Shown here: positions 39,943-49,648 of the stretch, one piece after another
Position numbering within the stretch: the first letter of the stretch is position 1
Layout of the letters: each line of letters starts with the position of its first letter
Assembly: GCA_018814405.1 (NCBI GenBank)
Contig: JAHIZO010000009.1
Coordinates: 1 to 64,000 of the forward strand
DNA: 64,000 nt
Direction: 5' to 3'
DNA from: Gammaproteobacteria bacterium
Lineage (GTDB): Bacteria > Pseudomonadota > Gammaproteobacteria > Burkholderiales > Gallionellaceae
Made by a program: the position numbers and the translations under genes
Notes under the pieces: generated by a model
Seen by the model: only the letters and a program-made list of their open reading frames with translations
Told to the model about the DNA's origin: nothing
Databases searched by the model: none

Positions 39943-40457
39943 TACACGTTAATCTCAAGCGCAGTTCGGGCTTTTCGATGGTCGAGCTGATGGTAGGGAT
40001 CGCTGTCTTGGCGATCCTGGCTGCCGTAGCAGTGCCCAGCTTCCAGACCTGGTTACTGAATTCGCAAGTACGGAACGCGGCAGAATCTATCTCTAATGGG
40101 CTACAACGTGCTCGTGCTGAAGCAGTTGGGCGCAACACCGATATCGAGTTCGAGCTTTCCGCAGATTCTTCATGGACAGTTCGCGTACTGGGAGGAGCAG
40201 ATATTGAAACTCGCTCCAACTCTGAAGGTTCAAAAAGCGTAAACGTAAGTTTTACGCCTGCAGGAAACACCATAGTCACTTTTAACGGCTTTGGTGGAAT
40301 TAAGACTGGAACCGCTCCTTTCACCCAAGTTGATGTCGATTCTTCTGTACTGCCCACTTCTGAAAGCCAAAACCTTCGCATCACCATTGGTGTGGGCGGC
40401 AATGTCCGCATGTGTGATCCAAACGCAACTGCCGGCTCGTCACGGGCATGTATTTAA
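39936..40457 (+). CDS. fimT: minor pilin FimT/FimU (GspH-like)
   Basis: This 173-residue pseudopilin-like protein has the prepilin peptidase site before Phe in [20 protein letters not shown] and a GspH/FimT beta-rich C-terminal domain ending [14 protein letters not shown]. It primes pilus assembly together with PilV, PilW and PilX. The likely start is GTG at 39936, inside the end of pilE and preceded by AAGGGG; no suitable ATG exists. Confidence 0.88.
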   Translation: MLIHVNLKRSSGFSMVELMVGIAVLAILAAVAVPSFQTWLLNSQVRNAAESISNGLQRARAEAVGRNTDIEFELSADSSWTVRVLGGADIETRSNSEGSKSVNVSFTPAGNTIVTFNGFGGIKTGTAPFTQVDVDSSVLPTSESQNLRITIGVGGNVRMCDPNATAGSSRACI

Positions 40458-40468
40458 AGGTGAGAAAT

Positions 40469-40852
40469 ATGAGAATTTCGCCCCCAAGTAAAATATCCGG
40501 CCAGCAAGGTGTGGTCATCATCGAAGCGATGATCGCTATCCTGATCTTCTCTGTCGGCGTACTGGGCATCGTTGGCATGCAGGCCAACATGATCAAGAAC
40601 ACTTCAGACTCAAAATTCCGCAACGATGCCAGCTACATCGCCCAACAACAGATCGGCACACTCTGGACATCCCCAGACAACTTGCCCGCAGATAACAGCA
40701 CCAGCACCAGCCCCGTCAACGAATTACCGAATGGCACTGTCACCATCACTCGCAACGCCGACCAGTACACTATAGTCGTCGGCTGGAAACAGCCCGGTGA
40801 AAATGAAACTACACATAGCTACACCACCGTTGCGACCATCACCGGAATCTAG
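40469..40852 (+). CDS. pilV: minor pilin PilV
   Basis: This 127-residue minor pilin has its cleavage site after Gly in SGQQG, giving a mature N-terminus VVIIEAMIAILIFSVGVLG with Glu5 kept. Residue +1 is Val rather than the usual Phe or Met, as in some PilV proteins. The start is the ATG at 40469, with AAAGGTGAG upstream. It lies between fimT and pilW in the expected order. Confidence 0.9.
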   Translation: MRISPPSKISGQQGVVIIEAMIAILIFSVGVLGIVGMQANMIKNTSDSKFRNDASYIAQQQIGTLWTSPDNLPADNSTSTSPVNELPNGTVTITRNADQYTIVVGWKQPGENETTHSYTTVATITGI

Positions 40853-40855
40853 GAC

Positions 40856-41941
40856 ATGAACGACAATTGCAAACTCAGCGCTTTCCGCCAGACTGGCTTC
40901 ACCTTGATAGAGATCATGGTCGGCCTTGCCATAGGCATGCTCGCTACGGTGGTCATCCTGCAGGTCATCTCGATGTTCGAAAGCCAGAAACGCACCACCA
41001 CAGGTAGTGCCGATGCACAGACTAATGGCAGTATCGCCCTCTACAACATCATGCGCGAACTCAGTCTAGCTGGCTATCCGCTGATGCCTGTGGAAAATTC
41101 GCCGCTTGAATGCACCACCGTCACTATCGGCACAACAGGCACCCCGGGCATCTCTAGCATCACACCAGTTACCCTCACCAACAATACCAGCGACACAGTC
41201 ACCATACGCTATGGCACGTCAAACATGGGCGGTATACCGACCGATATCACTGGCAACGGTCTGCCGAGATCAGTCAGCAACGACCTCGGGTGCACCTCTG
41301 GAGATATTGCACTCATCTCCAACGGCGGAACTTGCGCGTTGACTACAGTAACAGCCACTTCCAGTGCAGTTCCTGCAACCGTCACACTCCAAGATGTCGA
41401 TATTGATACCGCCACCTACCCGACCATAGCTGCCATTGCGACCACAGGTGCCAGCATCTCCTGCCTAGGCACCTGGAGAGAGGTTTCGTATAGAAGTGCT
41501 GGCGGCAATCTGCAGCGTTGCAATAGGGCCGAGCTAGATTTAGACGGAAACCAAAGCGATTGCTCCCCTACTGCAGTAGATGACGATCCAGACTGGCTAC
41601 CCATCGTGGCTGGAATCGTCAATATCCAGACCCAATATGGCGTTTCCAATTCCGCCAATTCCAATCAGGTCTCTCTTTGGATGGATCCCAATTCTTTCAA
41701 TATCACAAATATCGCTGATCGCAATCGCGTCAAAGCGATCAGGATCGCCGTCATTGCTCGAACAGACCAAAAAGACGCATCCAACGTGACAACAGCACTC
41801 AACGTATGGTCAGGCAGCGCATCCTCACCCGCGCCGACGGTCGATCTGAGTGCCGATGCAGACTGGCAGCACTACCGCTACAGGGTTTTTGAAACCATCG
41901 TGCCACTGCGCAACGTGATTTGGGCAAAGGATACGCTATGA
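40856..41941 (+). CDS. pilW: minor pilin PilW
   Basis: PilW is a large minor pilin (361 residues) with the prepilin site before Phe in RQTGFTLIEIMVGLAIGMLA, then a Ser/Thr-rich beta domain with several cysteines. It is a component of the tip-priming complex. Its stop overlaps the pilX start as ATGA. Confidence 0.9.
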   Translation: MNDNCKLSAFRQTGFTLIEIMVGLAIGMLATVVILQVISMFESQKRTTTGSADAQTNGSIALYNIMRELSLAGYPLMPVENSPLECTTVTIGTTGTPGISSITPVTLTNNTSDTVTIRYGTSNMGGIPTDITGNGLPRSVSNDLGCTSGDIALISNGGTCALTTVTATSSAVPATVTLQDVDIDTATYPTIAAIATTGASISCLGTWREVSYRSAGGNLQRCNRAELDLDGNQSDCSPTAVDDDPDWLPIVAGIVNIQTQYGVSNSANSNQVSLWMDPNSFNITNIADRNRVKAIRIAVIARTDQKDASNVTTALNVWSGSASSPAPTVDLSADADWQHYRYRVFETIVPLRNVIWAKDTL

Positions 41942-42636
41942 AATCAGCATGCTCTATGTTTAACGGCCCCCGCGCCTATCGACAGCGCGGTGTCGTTCTG
42001 TTCTTTGCTCTGGTCGCCTTGGTTGCGATGTCACTGGCAGCCGTGGCGCTGATCCGGTCGGTAGACACTAGCACCATCATCGCTGGCAATCTGGCGTTCC
42101 GCCAATCGACCACCAGCGCAGGGGATTCAGGCATCGAATCTGCCATGAGTTGGCTGTCAGCCATTCAATCTGCCAACAGCAATCTCAACGTATTGCTCGA
42201 TTCGACCCATCCTTTCAATACCACCGACTCTTCAGCCCGCCCGGGGTATTACTCAAACGTAGCAAATCTCGACATATCGAACCCGATGACGTGCTTTGAT
42301 CCGAGAATAGATGATATTGATCCCACCAATGATAGCGACCCTAGAAATTGCAGATTGCTCAATGATGATGCTGCAATCGATACGGATGGCAATGGAAATA
42401 AAATACGCTACCTCATTGAAAGAATGTGCCGCAACGCCGACCAAGTTCCCAGCATCGACCATTGCCTATTCAGTTCGGCTGTACAGGACAACTTCGGCCA
42501 GAACATCCCATTGCCACAAGAAGTCTGTACCGGAGCGGGCTGCCCTGTAGCAGGCCAGGCACCGCAGCTTCGCATCACAGTCCGTACCCAAGGGCCCAGA
42601 AACACGGTCAGTTACGTGCAGGCATTCGTTTACTAG
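41938..42636 (+). CDS. pilX: minor pilin PilX
   Basis: This 232-residue minor pilin has a less canonical N-terminus: cleavage after Gly in YRQRG, then VVLFFALVALVAMSLAAVAL, without Glu5, as is usual for PilX. Asp-rich stretches (DPRIDDIDPTNDSDPRN and DDAAIDTDGNGN) could bind calcium. The ATG at 41938 has AAAGGA upstream. Confidence 0.9.
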   Translation: MKSACSMFNGPRAYRQRGVVLFFALVALVAMSLAAVALIRSVDTSTIIAGNLAFRQSTTSAGDSGIESAMSWLSAIQSANSNLNVLLDSTHPFNTTDSSARPGYYSNVANLDISNPMTCFDPRIDDIDPTNDSDPRNCRLLNDDAAIDTDGNGNKIRYLIERMCRNADQVPSIDHCLFSSAVQDNFGQNIPLPQEVCTGAGCPVAGQAPQLRITVRTQGPRNTVSYVQAFVY

Positions 42637-42647
42637 CAGGAGGCGAC

Positions 42648-45600
42648 ATGAACACATTCAAAAAGCACACACAACCTTTCAGCATAAACGCGATCAAACT
42701 AGCGCTTTTGCTCTTCCCGTTGCTTTCTGCAGTGAATATTGAGGCTGCTTCCTTATCGCTCGCCACCTCACCGCTTGCGACATCTACCACCTCATCAGTC
42801 AAGCCGAACCTGCTATTCATCATGGATGATTCAGGCAGTATGAAGCGTGAATACATGCCGGATACGGTTAGTAGCAATGACGATAAATTCTGCTACCGCA
42901 ACCATAATTACAATGGCGTGTATTACAACCCAGGCCTCATCTATTCACTGCCGATCAAGAGTGATGGAAGTAACTATCCGAACTCATCTTTTACGAACGC
43001 CCAAGATGACGGCTATAGCGGTACGGCCAGTACGAACCTATCCAATGGATTCAGAGCCGGCGACGATGGAAGCGATCAAGCAGCCTACTACTACAAATAC
43101 ACCGGGACATCACCTGCGACGCCTGTGCCCGGTACTTGCTATGCGGATAGCAGCTATACGAGGGTCACTGTAAGCAGCACATCTGGCCCTGGCAGCACTG
43201 ACGAACGCCAGAACTTTGCCAACTGGTACAGCTATTACCGCACGCGCTTATTGACTATGAAGACTGCTGCCGGCCTGGCTTTCAGTGAGCTGGATGGAAA
43301 CTATCGCGTCGGGATGATGAAGATCAGTCAGACCAATCCGATCGTCAATATCGATGCCTTTAGCGGAACCCACCGAGACAGCTGGTTCAGCACGCTCTAT
43401 GGCATGACCGCCCCCGGTTCGACACCGCTTCGCCGTTCTCTCTCGGATGCTGGACGCTACTACGCAGGCAAACTGTCAGGCATCACAGACCCAATGCAGT
43501 ATTCCTGTCAACAGAACTTCACCATCCTCTCCACGGATGGTTACTGGAACAGTGATGGCGGAAAAAAACTGGATGATTCCACCATGGACAATCAGGACGG
43601 CAACCAGCCACGTCCCTATTACGACGGCTCTCCACTAGTCAACAAACGCAGCACCAGCCAGATTAATAAAACACAGATTCAGACCTCACAGAGCACTTCC
43701 CAGAATCAGAAACGGGAGTTGAAATCAGAAATCAGCAATTTGCAACGGCAGATATCCCAACTACAAATCCGTACTGGCACATTGCAAACCAGAACAGGCA
43801 GCAGTTCCACGGCACCTCTGGAAACACGAACTTCATCCAATTACGGGAGCTCATGGTCTAGCTGGAGTAGCGCAGCAACCTCAGGATGTGTAGAAGATAA
43901 TGGAGGAAGGAATCAAAGAGAATGTCGTGGCTCAATTGAGAAGAGTAGGTCTTATGATTACGGCGCCACATGGACTGCTTGGGCCGACTCATCCTCTACA
44001 GGCTGCACTGATGACAATTCCGGTAGGAATCAAACCATGTGCCGAGATGGGACAACTGCAACATGGGGCCCGTGGACCGACGCTACTTCTAGCTGCACCG
44101 TTTCAAGTACCACAGATTGTCAATATCTGTACTCGGCTTGGAACGATGCAACTTCATGCACTCCGAATCCTGCCTCACCTACTTCGCCATACACGGTGCT
44201 CAGCGCGAACGAGTGCCAAGAAGTGGTCTCGACGGCATATCAAAATGTCTCATCCTGTACTGAAAATGCGATTCCGGATGCGAGTGGCCAAACCACACAG
44301 TGCAGCTACTCATCATGGGTACTTGGCGGCTCCCCTTCAACTTGTACCGATGTCCCTCAAGACACGACCAACCCCTTTGACATGACGGCAAGTAGCGGCA
44401 TTGCAACACGATGTACCGATACCGGCTGGGTAGGAGCCAGCTCATGTACCTACAGCTCCACTACCGGCTATCTCAGAGAATGCCAAACAGTGAGCACAGG
44501 GCCTACGCTCGTCAGCTCATGTACTGCGGCCACCCCAAGCGCAAGTAACTCCTACACACTGACATCATGCAATAGCAGCACCATCCTTGCGGCCACGCCC
44601 GTTGGTTCTTGTACCCCGATCACTGCTTCGGCATCCAATAGCTATGTCGCGACAACCTGCAACACCGTCTCGTCCGGCCCTACGACCGTTGCTAGTTGCA
44701 CCGAGCAAGCTGCCTCCTTGGCCAATAATTGGACAGCGACCACTTGTACGACCGAGGCGGGAACAGGTGGTACCAGCAATACGCTGGCTGACGTTGCGAT
44801 GTACTACTACCAGACGGATCTAAGAACAACAGATCTGGGCAACTGCACCGGCGTGCTTGGCGAAGATGTCTGCGCTAACAACGTATTCCTTAGCGACTTG
44901 GATAAGAATACCCAGCAGCATATGACTACGTTCACATTGGGTATGGGGGCCGACGGAAGGATGGCCTACTCCCCCAGTTATCTCACCGATACAACTGGGG
45001 ACTATCCTTCGATTAAGAAGGTTACTCTGGCTACGGCATCTGTCTGCACCTGGCAGTCCACAGGTACGACATGCAACTGGCCCATACCCAGCTCAGGCGA
45101 CATTGAAAATATCGATGATCTATGGCATGCCGCGGTGAATGGTCATGGCGCCTATTTCAGCGCCAAAGACCCGACTTCTCTTTCTTCCAGTCTTGCGCAA
45201 GCCTTGGCGGGTATCAATTCCCGCAAAGGGGCGGCCGCGGCAGCCGCAACCAGTACGCTGAACCCTGTTGCCGGCAACAACTATGCTTTCGTTGCCAGTT
45301 ATACGACGCTTGCATGGAAAGGTAATCTCGAAGCTCGCGGCATCAACACACTAACGGGTGCAGTCAATGAAAATGCAGAATGGTGCGTGGAAAACGTCGT
45401 TGCCGGCACCTGCGCTTCCCCAAGCTCGGTAGCTGCAGAAGCCATTGGAGATACCACGACATACTATTGCGTCACGCCGAACTCGGTGATCTGCACGGGC
45501 GGCACACTTGATGGTACTGACTGTAAAGTCCCCATGGCGACTTCCTGCGCAGGAACCATGAGCAGTTTGGTCGGCGATGTCGTTGACTCCCGCACAATCA

Positions 45601-47375
45601 AGACTGCAAACAGCAGTGGAGATGCGTTGATCGACTTTAGCTATGCCAGCCTTACAGGTACTCAACAAGGCTACTTCTCTGCAACGAAGCTGGCCGGACT
45701 CAGCCAATGGGCGACACTTGATGCTACTCAGCAAGCCACAGCAGCAGGCACGAACTTGGTTAATTATCTGCGAGGCCAGTACGCCTATGATAGTCGCGAT
45801 ACCAACTTGGCAGCCAACCGGCTCTATCGCTACCGCGAAGCGGTAATGGGCGATGCTTTGGAATCCGAACCTGCCTTTATGGGGTCTCCGGTATTCAATT
45901 ACCCGTACCCGGGTTACAGCAGCTTCAAGTCAGCGAATACAAGCCGCTCCGGTATCGTTTACATCGGCGCGAACGACGGCATGATGCATGCCTTCTATGC
46001 AAAAGACAGTGCCGGTGCCGGCTCCCCTTGCGTCATTGGAGCCATAGCTGGCGAATATTGCGGCGGGGAGGAAGCATGGGCCTATGTGCCCAGTATGGTG
46101 ATGGAAGGCATGTGGAAGTTGGCTGACACAAATTACGCCACTTCGCACAAGAACTTTGTGAATGGCAGCCCAACCACTTCTGATGTCTGCGTTGCAAACT
46201 GCGCAGACAGTGCTTCTGCAGTATGGAAAACCATCTTGGTGGCCGGTTTGAGCGGCGGTGGTCGAGGATATTACGCACTGGACATCACAGACCCTGCCAA
46301 CCCGACCCTACTCTGGGAATTCACCACGATGGCAGGCTTGGGTGCTCAATCCGGCTATGACGATGATGATGTCGGTTACAGTTTCGGACACCCTATCATC
46401 ACCCGCAAGCAGGATGGCACATGGGTGGTGCTACTCACATCCGGCTATAACAACACATCCCCTGGCAGCGGAAAATCCTATCTTTATGTGATGAATCCAG
46501 AGACTGGCGCCATCATCAGCAAGATCGGCACTGGGGCTGGCAGCCTAACCACACCTAGTGGTCTCAGCCATATCGTTGGGTGGAATGACGAACCAGCAGG
46601 TAACTTGGTAGGCGTCGTCTATGGTGGAGATCTGCAGGGTAACCTCTGGCGCTTCGATATCAACAGCACAGTTGCCGGCAATACTGTAGCCGGAGAGATC
46701 GGTACAGGCGATGTCATGCTATTTGCAACGCTTAAAGATCAGTACGGCGTAGGTCAACCCATCACCACTACCCCTGTACTTGGCAAGATAAATGAGAAGC
46801 GTGTCGTTTTCGTAGGCACTGGAAAATATCTGGAGACCAGCGATCTAACTGATACGCAACTACAATCCATCTACGCAATCAAAGATGACAATGCAACCGC
46901 CACGCTGGTCAATGCGCGCAACTCTCTGGTTCATCAAACCATTGCCAATAGCTCAAGCGGTGCCTCGCGTAATTCAGGCAATGTGGCTGTCGACTTTTAC
47001 TCCGACCGTGGCTGGTATATCGACCTTCCAGACACCGGTGAACGTGTGAACATCGACAGCACACTGGTACAGGGTACGCTCATCGTTCCTTCGATCGTTC
47101 CATCGAACACCTCTTGCTCGCCAGGAGGCTACGGTTGGTTGAATTATCTTGATTACAGGACAGGGGGAGCTGTCAACACATCAGTCAACCTTGTTGCTGA
47201 AAAGACTGATTCAACTATCGTCGGTGTCAATGTTCTCTATATCGGTGGAGAACCGAAAGTCGGCGTCGTCACCTCGACCAATCCGACACCAACGGTGATT
47301 GATGCGGTGTCGTTCGCAGCCAATGCCCCTGTCTTCACAGGCAAGCGGGTGATTTGGCGTGAGCTGATCCCATAA
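42648..47375 (+). CDS. pilY1: PilY1-type pilus-tip adhesin with cysteine-repeat insertion
   Basis: This 1575-residue exported protein sits at the pilus tip and regulates retraction, adhesion and surface sensing. It has a signal peptide ending near NIEA, then a von Willebrand A-like domain with the metal-site DDSGSM at about residue 60. The C-terminal PilC beta-propeller (about 1070-1550) carries VYIGANDGMMHAFYA, GGRGYYALDITDP and GGDLQGNLWRFDI. Between TDGYWNSDGG and NTLADVAMYYY, which belong together in the family, lies about 350 residues: a Gln-rich helical stretch (about 340-385), then ten cysteine-pair repeats (about 400-705). AGGAGG precedes the ATG. A terminator follows. Confidence 0.92.
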   Translation: MNTFKKHTQPFSINAIKLALLLFPLLSAVNIEAASLSLATSPLATSTTSSVKPNLLFIMDDSGSMKREYMPDTVSSNDDKFCYRNHNYNGVYYNPGLIYSLPIKSDGSNYPNSSFTNAQDDGYSGTASTNLSNGFRAGDDGSDQAAYYYKYTGTSPATPVPGTCYADSSYTRVTVSSTSGPGSTDERQNFANWYSYYRTRLLTMKTAAGLAFSELDGNYRVGMMKISQTNPIVNIDAFSGTHRDSWFSTLYGMTAPGSTPLRRSLSDAGRYYAGKLSGITDPMQYSCQQNFTILSTDGYWNSDGGKKLDDSTMDNQDGNQPRPYYDGSPLVNKRSTSQINKTQIQTSQSTSQNQKRELKSEISNLQRQISQLQIRTGTLQTRTGSSSTAPLETRTSSNYGSSWSSWSSAATSGCVEDNGGRNQRECRGSIEKSRSYDYGATWTAWADSSSTGCTDDNSGRNQTMCRDGTTATWGPWTDATSSCTVSSTTDCQYLYSAWNDATSCTPNPASPTSPYTVLSANECQEVVSTAYQNVSSCTENAIPDASGQTTQCSYSSWVLGGSPSTCTDVPQDTTNPFDMTASSGIATRCTDTGWVGASSCTYSSTTGYLRECQTVSTGPTLVSSCTAATPSASNSYTLTSCNSSTILAATPVGSCTPITASASNSYVATTCNTVSSGPTTVASCTEQAASLANNWTATTCTTEAGTGGTSNTLADVAMYYYQTDLRTTDLGNCTGVLGEDVCANNVFLSDLDKNTQQHMTTFTLGMGADGRMAYSPSYLTDTTGDYPSIKKVTLATASVCTWQSTGTTCNWPIPSSGDIENIDDLWHAAVNGHGAYFSAKDPTSLSSSLAQALAGINSRKGAAAAAATSTLNPVAGNNYAFVASYTTLAWKGNLEARGINTLTGAVNENAEWCVENVVAGTCASPSSVAAEAIGDTTTYYCVTPNSVICTGGTLDGTDCKVPMATSCAGTMSSLVGDVVDSRTIKTANSSGDALIDFSYASLTGTQQGYFSATKLAGLSQWATLDATQQATAAGTNLVNYLRGQYAYDSRDTNLAANRLYRYREAVMGDALESEPAFMGSPVFNYPYPGYSSFKSANTSRSGIVYIGANDGMMHAFYAKDSAGAGSPCVIGAIAGEYCGGEEAWAYVPSMVMEGMWKLADTNYATSHKNFVNGSPTTSDVCVANCADSASAVWKTILVAGLSGGGRGYYALDITDPANPTLLWEFTTMAGLGAQSGYDDDDVGYSFGHPIITRKQDGTWVVLLTSGYNNTSPGSGKSYLYVMNPETGAIISKIGTGAGSLTTPSGLSHIVGWNDEPAGNLVGVVYGGDLQGNLWRFDINSTVAGNTVAGEIGTGDVMLFATLKDQYGVGQPITTTPVLGKINEKRVVFVGTGKYLETSDLTDTQLQSIYAIKDDNATATLVNARNSLVHQTIANSSSGASRNSGNVAVDFYSDRGWYIDLPDTGERVNIDSTLVQGTLIVPSIVPSNTSCSPGGYGWLNYLDYRTGGAVNTSVNLVAEKTDSTIVGVNVLYIGGEPKVGVVTSTNPTPTVIDAVSFAANAPVFTGKRVIWRELIP
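43843..44755 (+). repeat. coding array of ten cysteine-pair repeats in pilY1
   Basis: The encoded segment has ten units, each a Cys (usually SC-Thr) followed after 7-22 residues by a second Cys, giving 20 cysteines that can all pair. The first units have thrombospondin-like W-x-x-W before the Cys, as in SSWSSWSSAATSGC and ATWTAWADSSSTGC, and share NGGRNQ/NSGRNQ. The last three are near-identical in pattern: SC, then A-S-x-S-N-x-Y or A-N-N-W, then T-T/S-C. Confidence 0.8.
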
Positions 47376-47385
47376 GATTCATTCA

Positions 47386-47420
47386 TTAAAAAAAAGCGGC
47401 CTTCAGGCCGCTTTTTTTAA
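47386..47420. terminator. bidirectional terminator between pilY1 and ispH
   Basis: A-rich sequence then AAGCGGCC, a TTCA loop, GGCCGCTT and a T run form a near-perfect palindrome of 35 bases. It can terminate the rightward pil operon and the leftward ispH transcript. Confidence 0.93.
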
Positions 47421-47430
47421 TGGTGTCATC

Positions 47431-48363
47431 TCAATACATAGATTCACTTAGCGTCTTGGGGATCGGGAACACCACATTCTCCTCAATACCATCCAGTTCC
47501 TTCACCTCGCCCGCACCAAGTTCCTGCAGACGGGCGATCACCTCCGTAACCAGCACCTCGGGTGCCGACGCGCCGGCGCTGATGCCGATGTTCTGTTTGC
47601 CTTGCAGCCATTCGGCTTGCACTTCGCTGGCGTTATCCACCAGATAGGCAGTTACGCCGATATTCCTGGCGACTTCACGCAGACGGTTGGAATTGGAACT
47701 GTTGGGGGAGCCGACCACGATGACTAGGTCGCATTGTTGAGCCAGTAGCTTCACCGCATCCTGACGGTTCTGGGTGGCGTAGCAGATGTCGTCTTTCTTG
47801 GGACCGGTGATGGATGGGAAGCGTGCTTTGAGGGCAGTAATAATAGTGCTGGCATCGTCCACCGACAGCGTGGTCTGCGTCACATAGGACAAGTTCTGCT
47901 CGTCCCGCACTTGCAATGTCTTTACGTCTGCGGGTGATTCGACCAGATACATGCCGCCTTCGCTCTGCCCCATGGTGCCTTCTACTTCGGGGTGGCCCTT
48001 GTGGCCGATCATCACAATCTCTTTGCCCTGATCGTGCATGCGCGTCACTTGCAGGTGTACCTTGGTCACCAACGGACAGGTCGCGTCGAATACGGTCAGG
48101 TTGCGTGCTTCGGCTTCACGGCGCACAGCTTGCGATACACCATGGGCGCTATAAATAAGGATGCTGCCGGATGGTACATCCTGCAGATCTTCGATAAAGA
48201 TCGCGCCCTTGGCCTTCAATCCTTCGACCACGAACTTGTTGTGTACGACTTCGTGGCGCACATAGATGGGGGAACCGTGCAGTGCGATGGCACGTTCCAC
48301 GATCTCGATGGCGCGGTCGACACCGGCGCAGAAGCCGCGCGGATTGGCGAGCAGGATTTGCAT
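47431..48363 (-). CDS. ispH: 4-hydroxy-3-methylbut-2-enyl diphosphate reductase IspH
   Basis: IspH is the last enzyme of the MEP isoprenoid pathway, releasing IPP and DMAPP with a 4Fe-4S cluster. The 310-residue product has the three cluster cysteines in [23 protein letters not shown] and [11 protein letters not shown], and the substrate motif [10 protein letters not shown]. Its usual neighbour lspA lies 3.4 kb upstream, with the stressosome-like module in between. Confidence 0.96.
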   Translation of the reverse strand: MQILLANPRGFCAGVDRAIEIVERAIALHGSPIYVRHEVVHNKFVVEGLKAKGAIFIEDLQDVPSGSILIYSAHGVSQAVRREAEARNLTVFDATCPLVTKVHLQVTRMHDQGKEIVMIGHKGHPEVEGTMGQSEGGMYLVESPADVKTLQVRDEQNLSYVTQTTLSVDDASTIITALKARFPSITGPKKDDICYATQNRQDAVKLLAQQCDLVIVVGSPNSSNSNRLREVARNIGVTAYLVDNASEVQAEWLQGKQNIGISAGASAPEVLVTEVIARLQELGAGEVKELDGIEENVVFPIPKTLSESMY

Positions 48364-48419
48364 GGATGATCCTTGAAAGTGTTACTGGAAGGTGCGAATG
48401 TTACCGCAAACGGTGACTG

Positions 48420-48761
48420 TCAGCGCCAGCCGTCGATGTCGAGTGCGGTTTCGAACTGGGGTTTCTCCTGCAAAAATCGTGAGAGGGCAAAAGCTGCTGT
48501 CGGCTGCATCTGGATGCAGATCATCCTGACATTGATCGCCTGCATGGCACGGGCCAGCATATCCAGCCATGCGTAATACACGGGATCGATCAGCGACTGG
48601 TCCGAGAGGTCGTAATACAGACGCACGGCATGCGCCTGCAGCAGGCGCGCCGCGATGGCTTCGATCAGTTGTCCGCTGTTGCGCGTATTCAAACTTTTCG
48701 AAGGGTCGAGCAAAAAATCACCGCGCCCGATCTGCGTCAGGTGTAATCCGGGAATCGACAT
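48420..48761 (-). CDS. RsbS-like STAS-domain protein lacking the phospho-serine
   Basis: This 113-residue single STAS domain, compared from memory with Bacillus RsbS, has the same order: DLSDQSLIDP against DLTSVDMIDS, MQPTAAFALS against IQPAVAVTLI, and FETALDIDGW against IETALDLEQG. The residue at the RsbS Ser59 phosphorylation site is Pro60. It therefore cannot be switched off by the kinase in the classical way. It starts two bases after the rsbR-like gene. The RsbS identity is good by position and length; its function is inferred. Confidence 0.7.
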   Translation of the reverse strand: MSIPGLHLTQIGRGDFLLDPSKSLNTRNSGQLIEAIAARLLQAHAVRLYYDLSDQSLIDPVYYAWLDMLARAMQAINVRMICIQMQPTAAFALSRFLQEKPQFETALDIDGWR

Positions 48762-48763
48762 CT

Positions 48764-49624
48764 TCAGTGTGAGACGGTGATGCCCATGCGCGAGAATGCT
48801 TCCTTCAGCCCGTCGGACATGCTGGCGCGCGTGGTGATGTTGTTGAAATCGATGTTCAGACTGACCAGCGCACGGGCGATCTCGGGATGGATGCCGGTGA
48901 TGATCGCGTCCGAACCCATCAGTTGCACGGCGCGCACCATCTGGATCAGATGGTGCGAAACCTGCGAGTCGATGCTCTTCACACCGGTCAGATCCATCAC
49001 CACCGCCTTGGCATGATCTTTCGCGATGCGGTTGAGCAGCGCTTCCATCACCAGCATGGTGCGGCTCGAATCAAGCGTGCCGATGATGGGCAAGGTCAGC
49101 ACACCGTCCCATATCTCGGTGATAGGGGTCGCGGTCTCGCGTATCTCCGCCTGCTGGGCCTGCATGGTACTCTCGCGCTCTTCAAGGTAGGCGCGGAACA
49201 CGGCCATGATAAGTTCGTTGAAGATGCCGGTGAAATAGAGCAGGACCGTGCGCGATTCGCTGAACGCGATGCCGCTCGCTTTGGACAGCGCATCGATCAA
49301 TCCAAGTTGCAACGACTGGGTGTAGCGCACCACATCTTCCACATGGCCGCCGCGCATCAGCACCTGCTGCGACAAACTGCCGAAGAAGAACTCAAGCGCA
49401 TGGAATTCCGGCGACTGCAGATCGGTCGGATCCTTGGAACCCAGCAATGAAACGACCAGACTTTCGAATTCAAGACTGATATCGGCGACTTCCTCGGGAT
49501 CCATCAGGCGCTGGTCACCGCAGAAATACTTTATGCCGGATGCTTCCAGTTCAGGCGCGATGCCGCTGATCTTAAGTCCGAACAACCCCTTCAACTTTTC
49601 GCTGCCGCTTTTCCTGGCCACCAT
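48764..49624 (-). CDS. RsbR-like stressosome sensor protein
   Basis: This 286-residue protein has a helical N-terminal sensor-type domain (about 35-160), a linker with IRETATPITEIWDGVLTLP, and a C-terminal STAS domain (about 175-280) with MDLTGVKSIDSQVSHHLIQ and TGIHPEIARALVSLNID. These are RsbR signatures. The positions of the phospho-threonines Thr171 and Thr205 of B. subtilis RsbRA are Ser186 and Ser220 here, 34 residues apart as expected. GGGAG lies before the ATG. It should form the stressosome core with the RsbS-like protein. Confidence 0.8.
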   Translation of the reverse strand: MVARKSGSEKLKGLFGLKISGIAPELEASGIKYFCGDQRLMDPEEVADISLEFESLVVSLLGSKDPTDLQSPEFHALEFFFGSLSQQVLMRGGHVEDVVRYTQSLQLGLIDALSKASGIAFSESRTVLLYFTGIFNELIMAVFRAYLEERESTMQAQQAEIRETATPITEIWDGVLTLPIIGTLDSSRTMLVMEALLNRIAKDHAKAVVMDLTGVKSIDSQVSHHLIQMVRAVQLMGSDAIITGIHPEIARALVSLNIDFNNITTRASMSDGLKEAFSRMGITVSH

Positions 49625-49648
49625 TTCATCTCCCTGAGTAGTTATTGA

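Noticed and set aside
48400-48418. Small hairpin between the RsbS-like gene and ispH as a terminator
   Set aside because: The stem of seven pairs includes a G-T pair and no T-run follows, so termination is unlikely.
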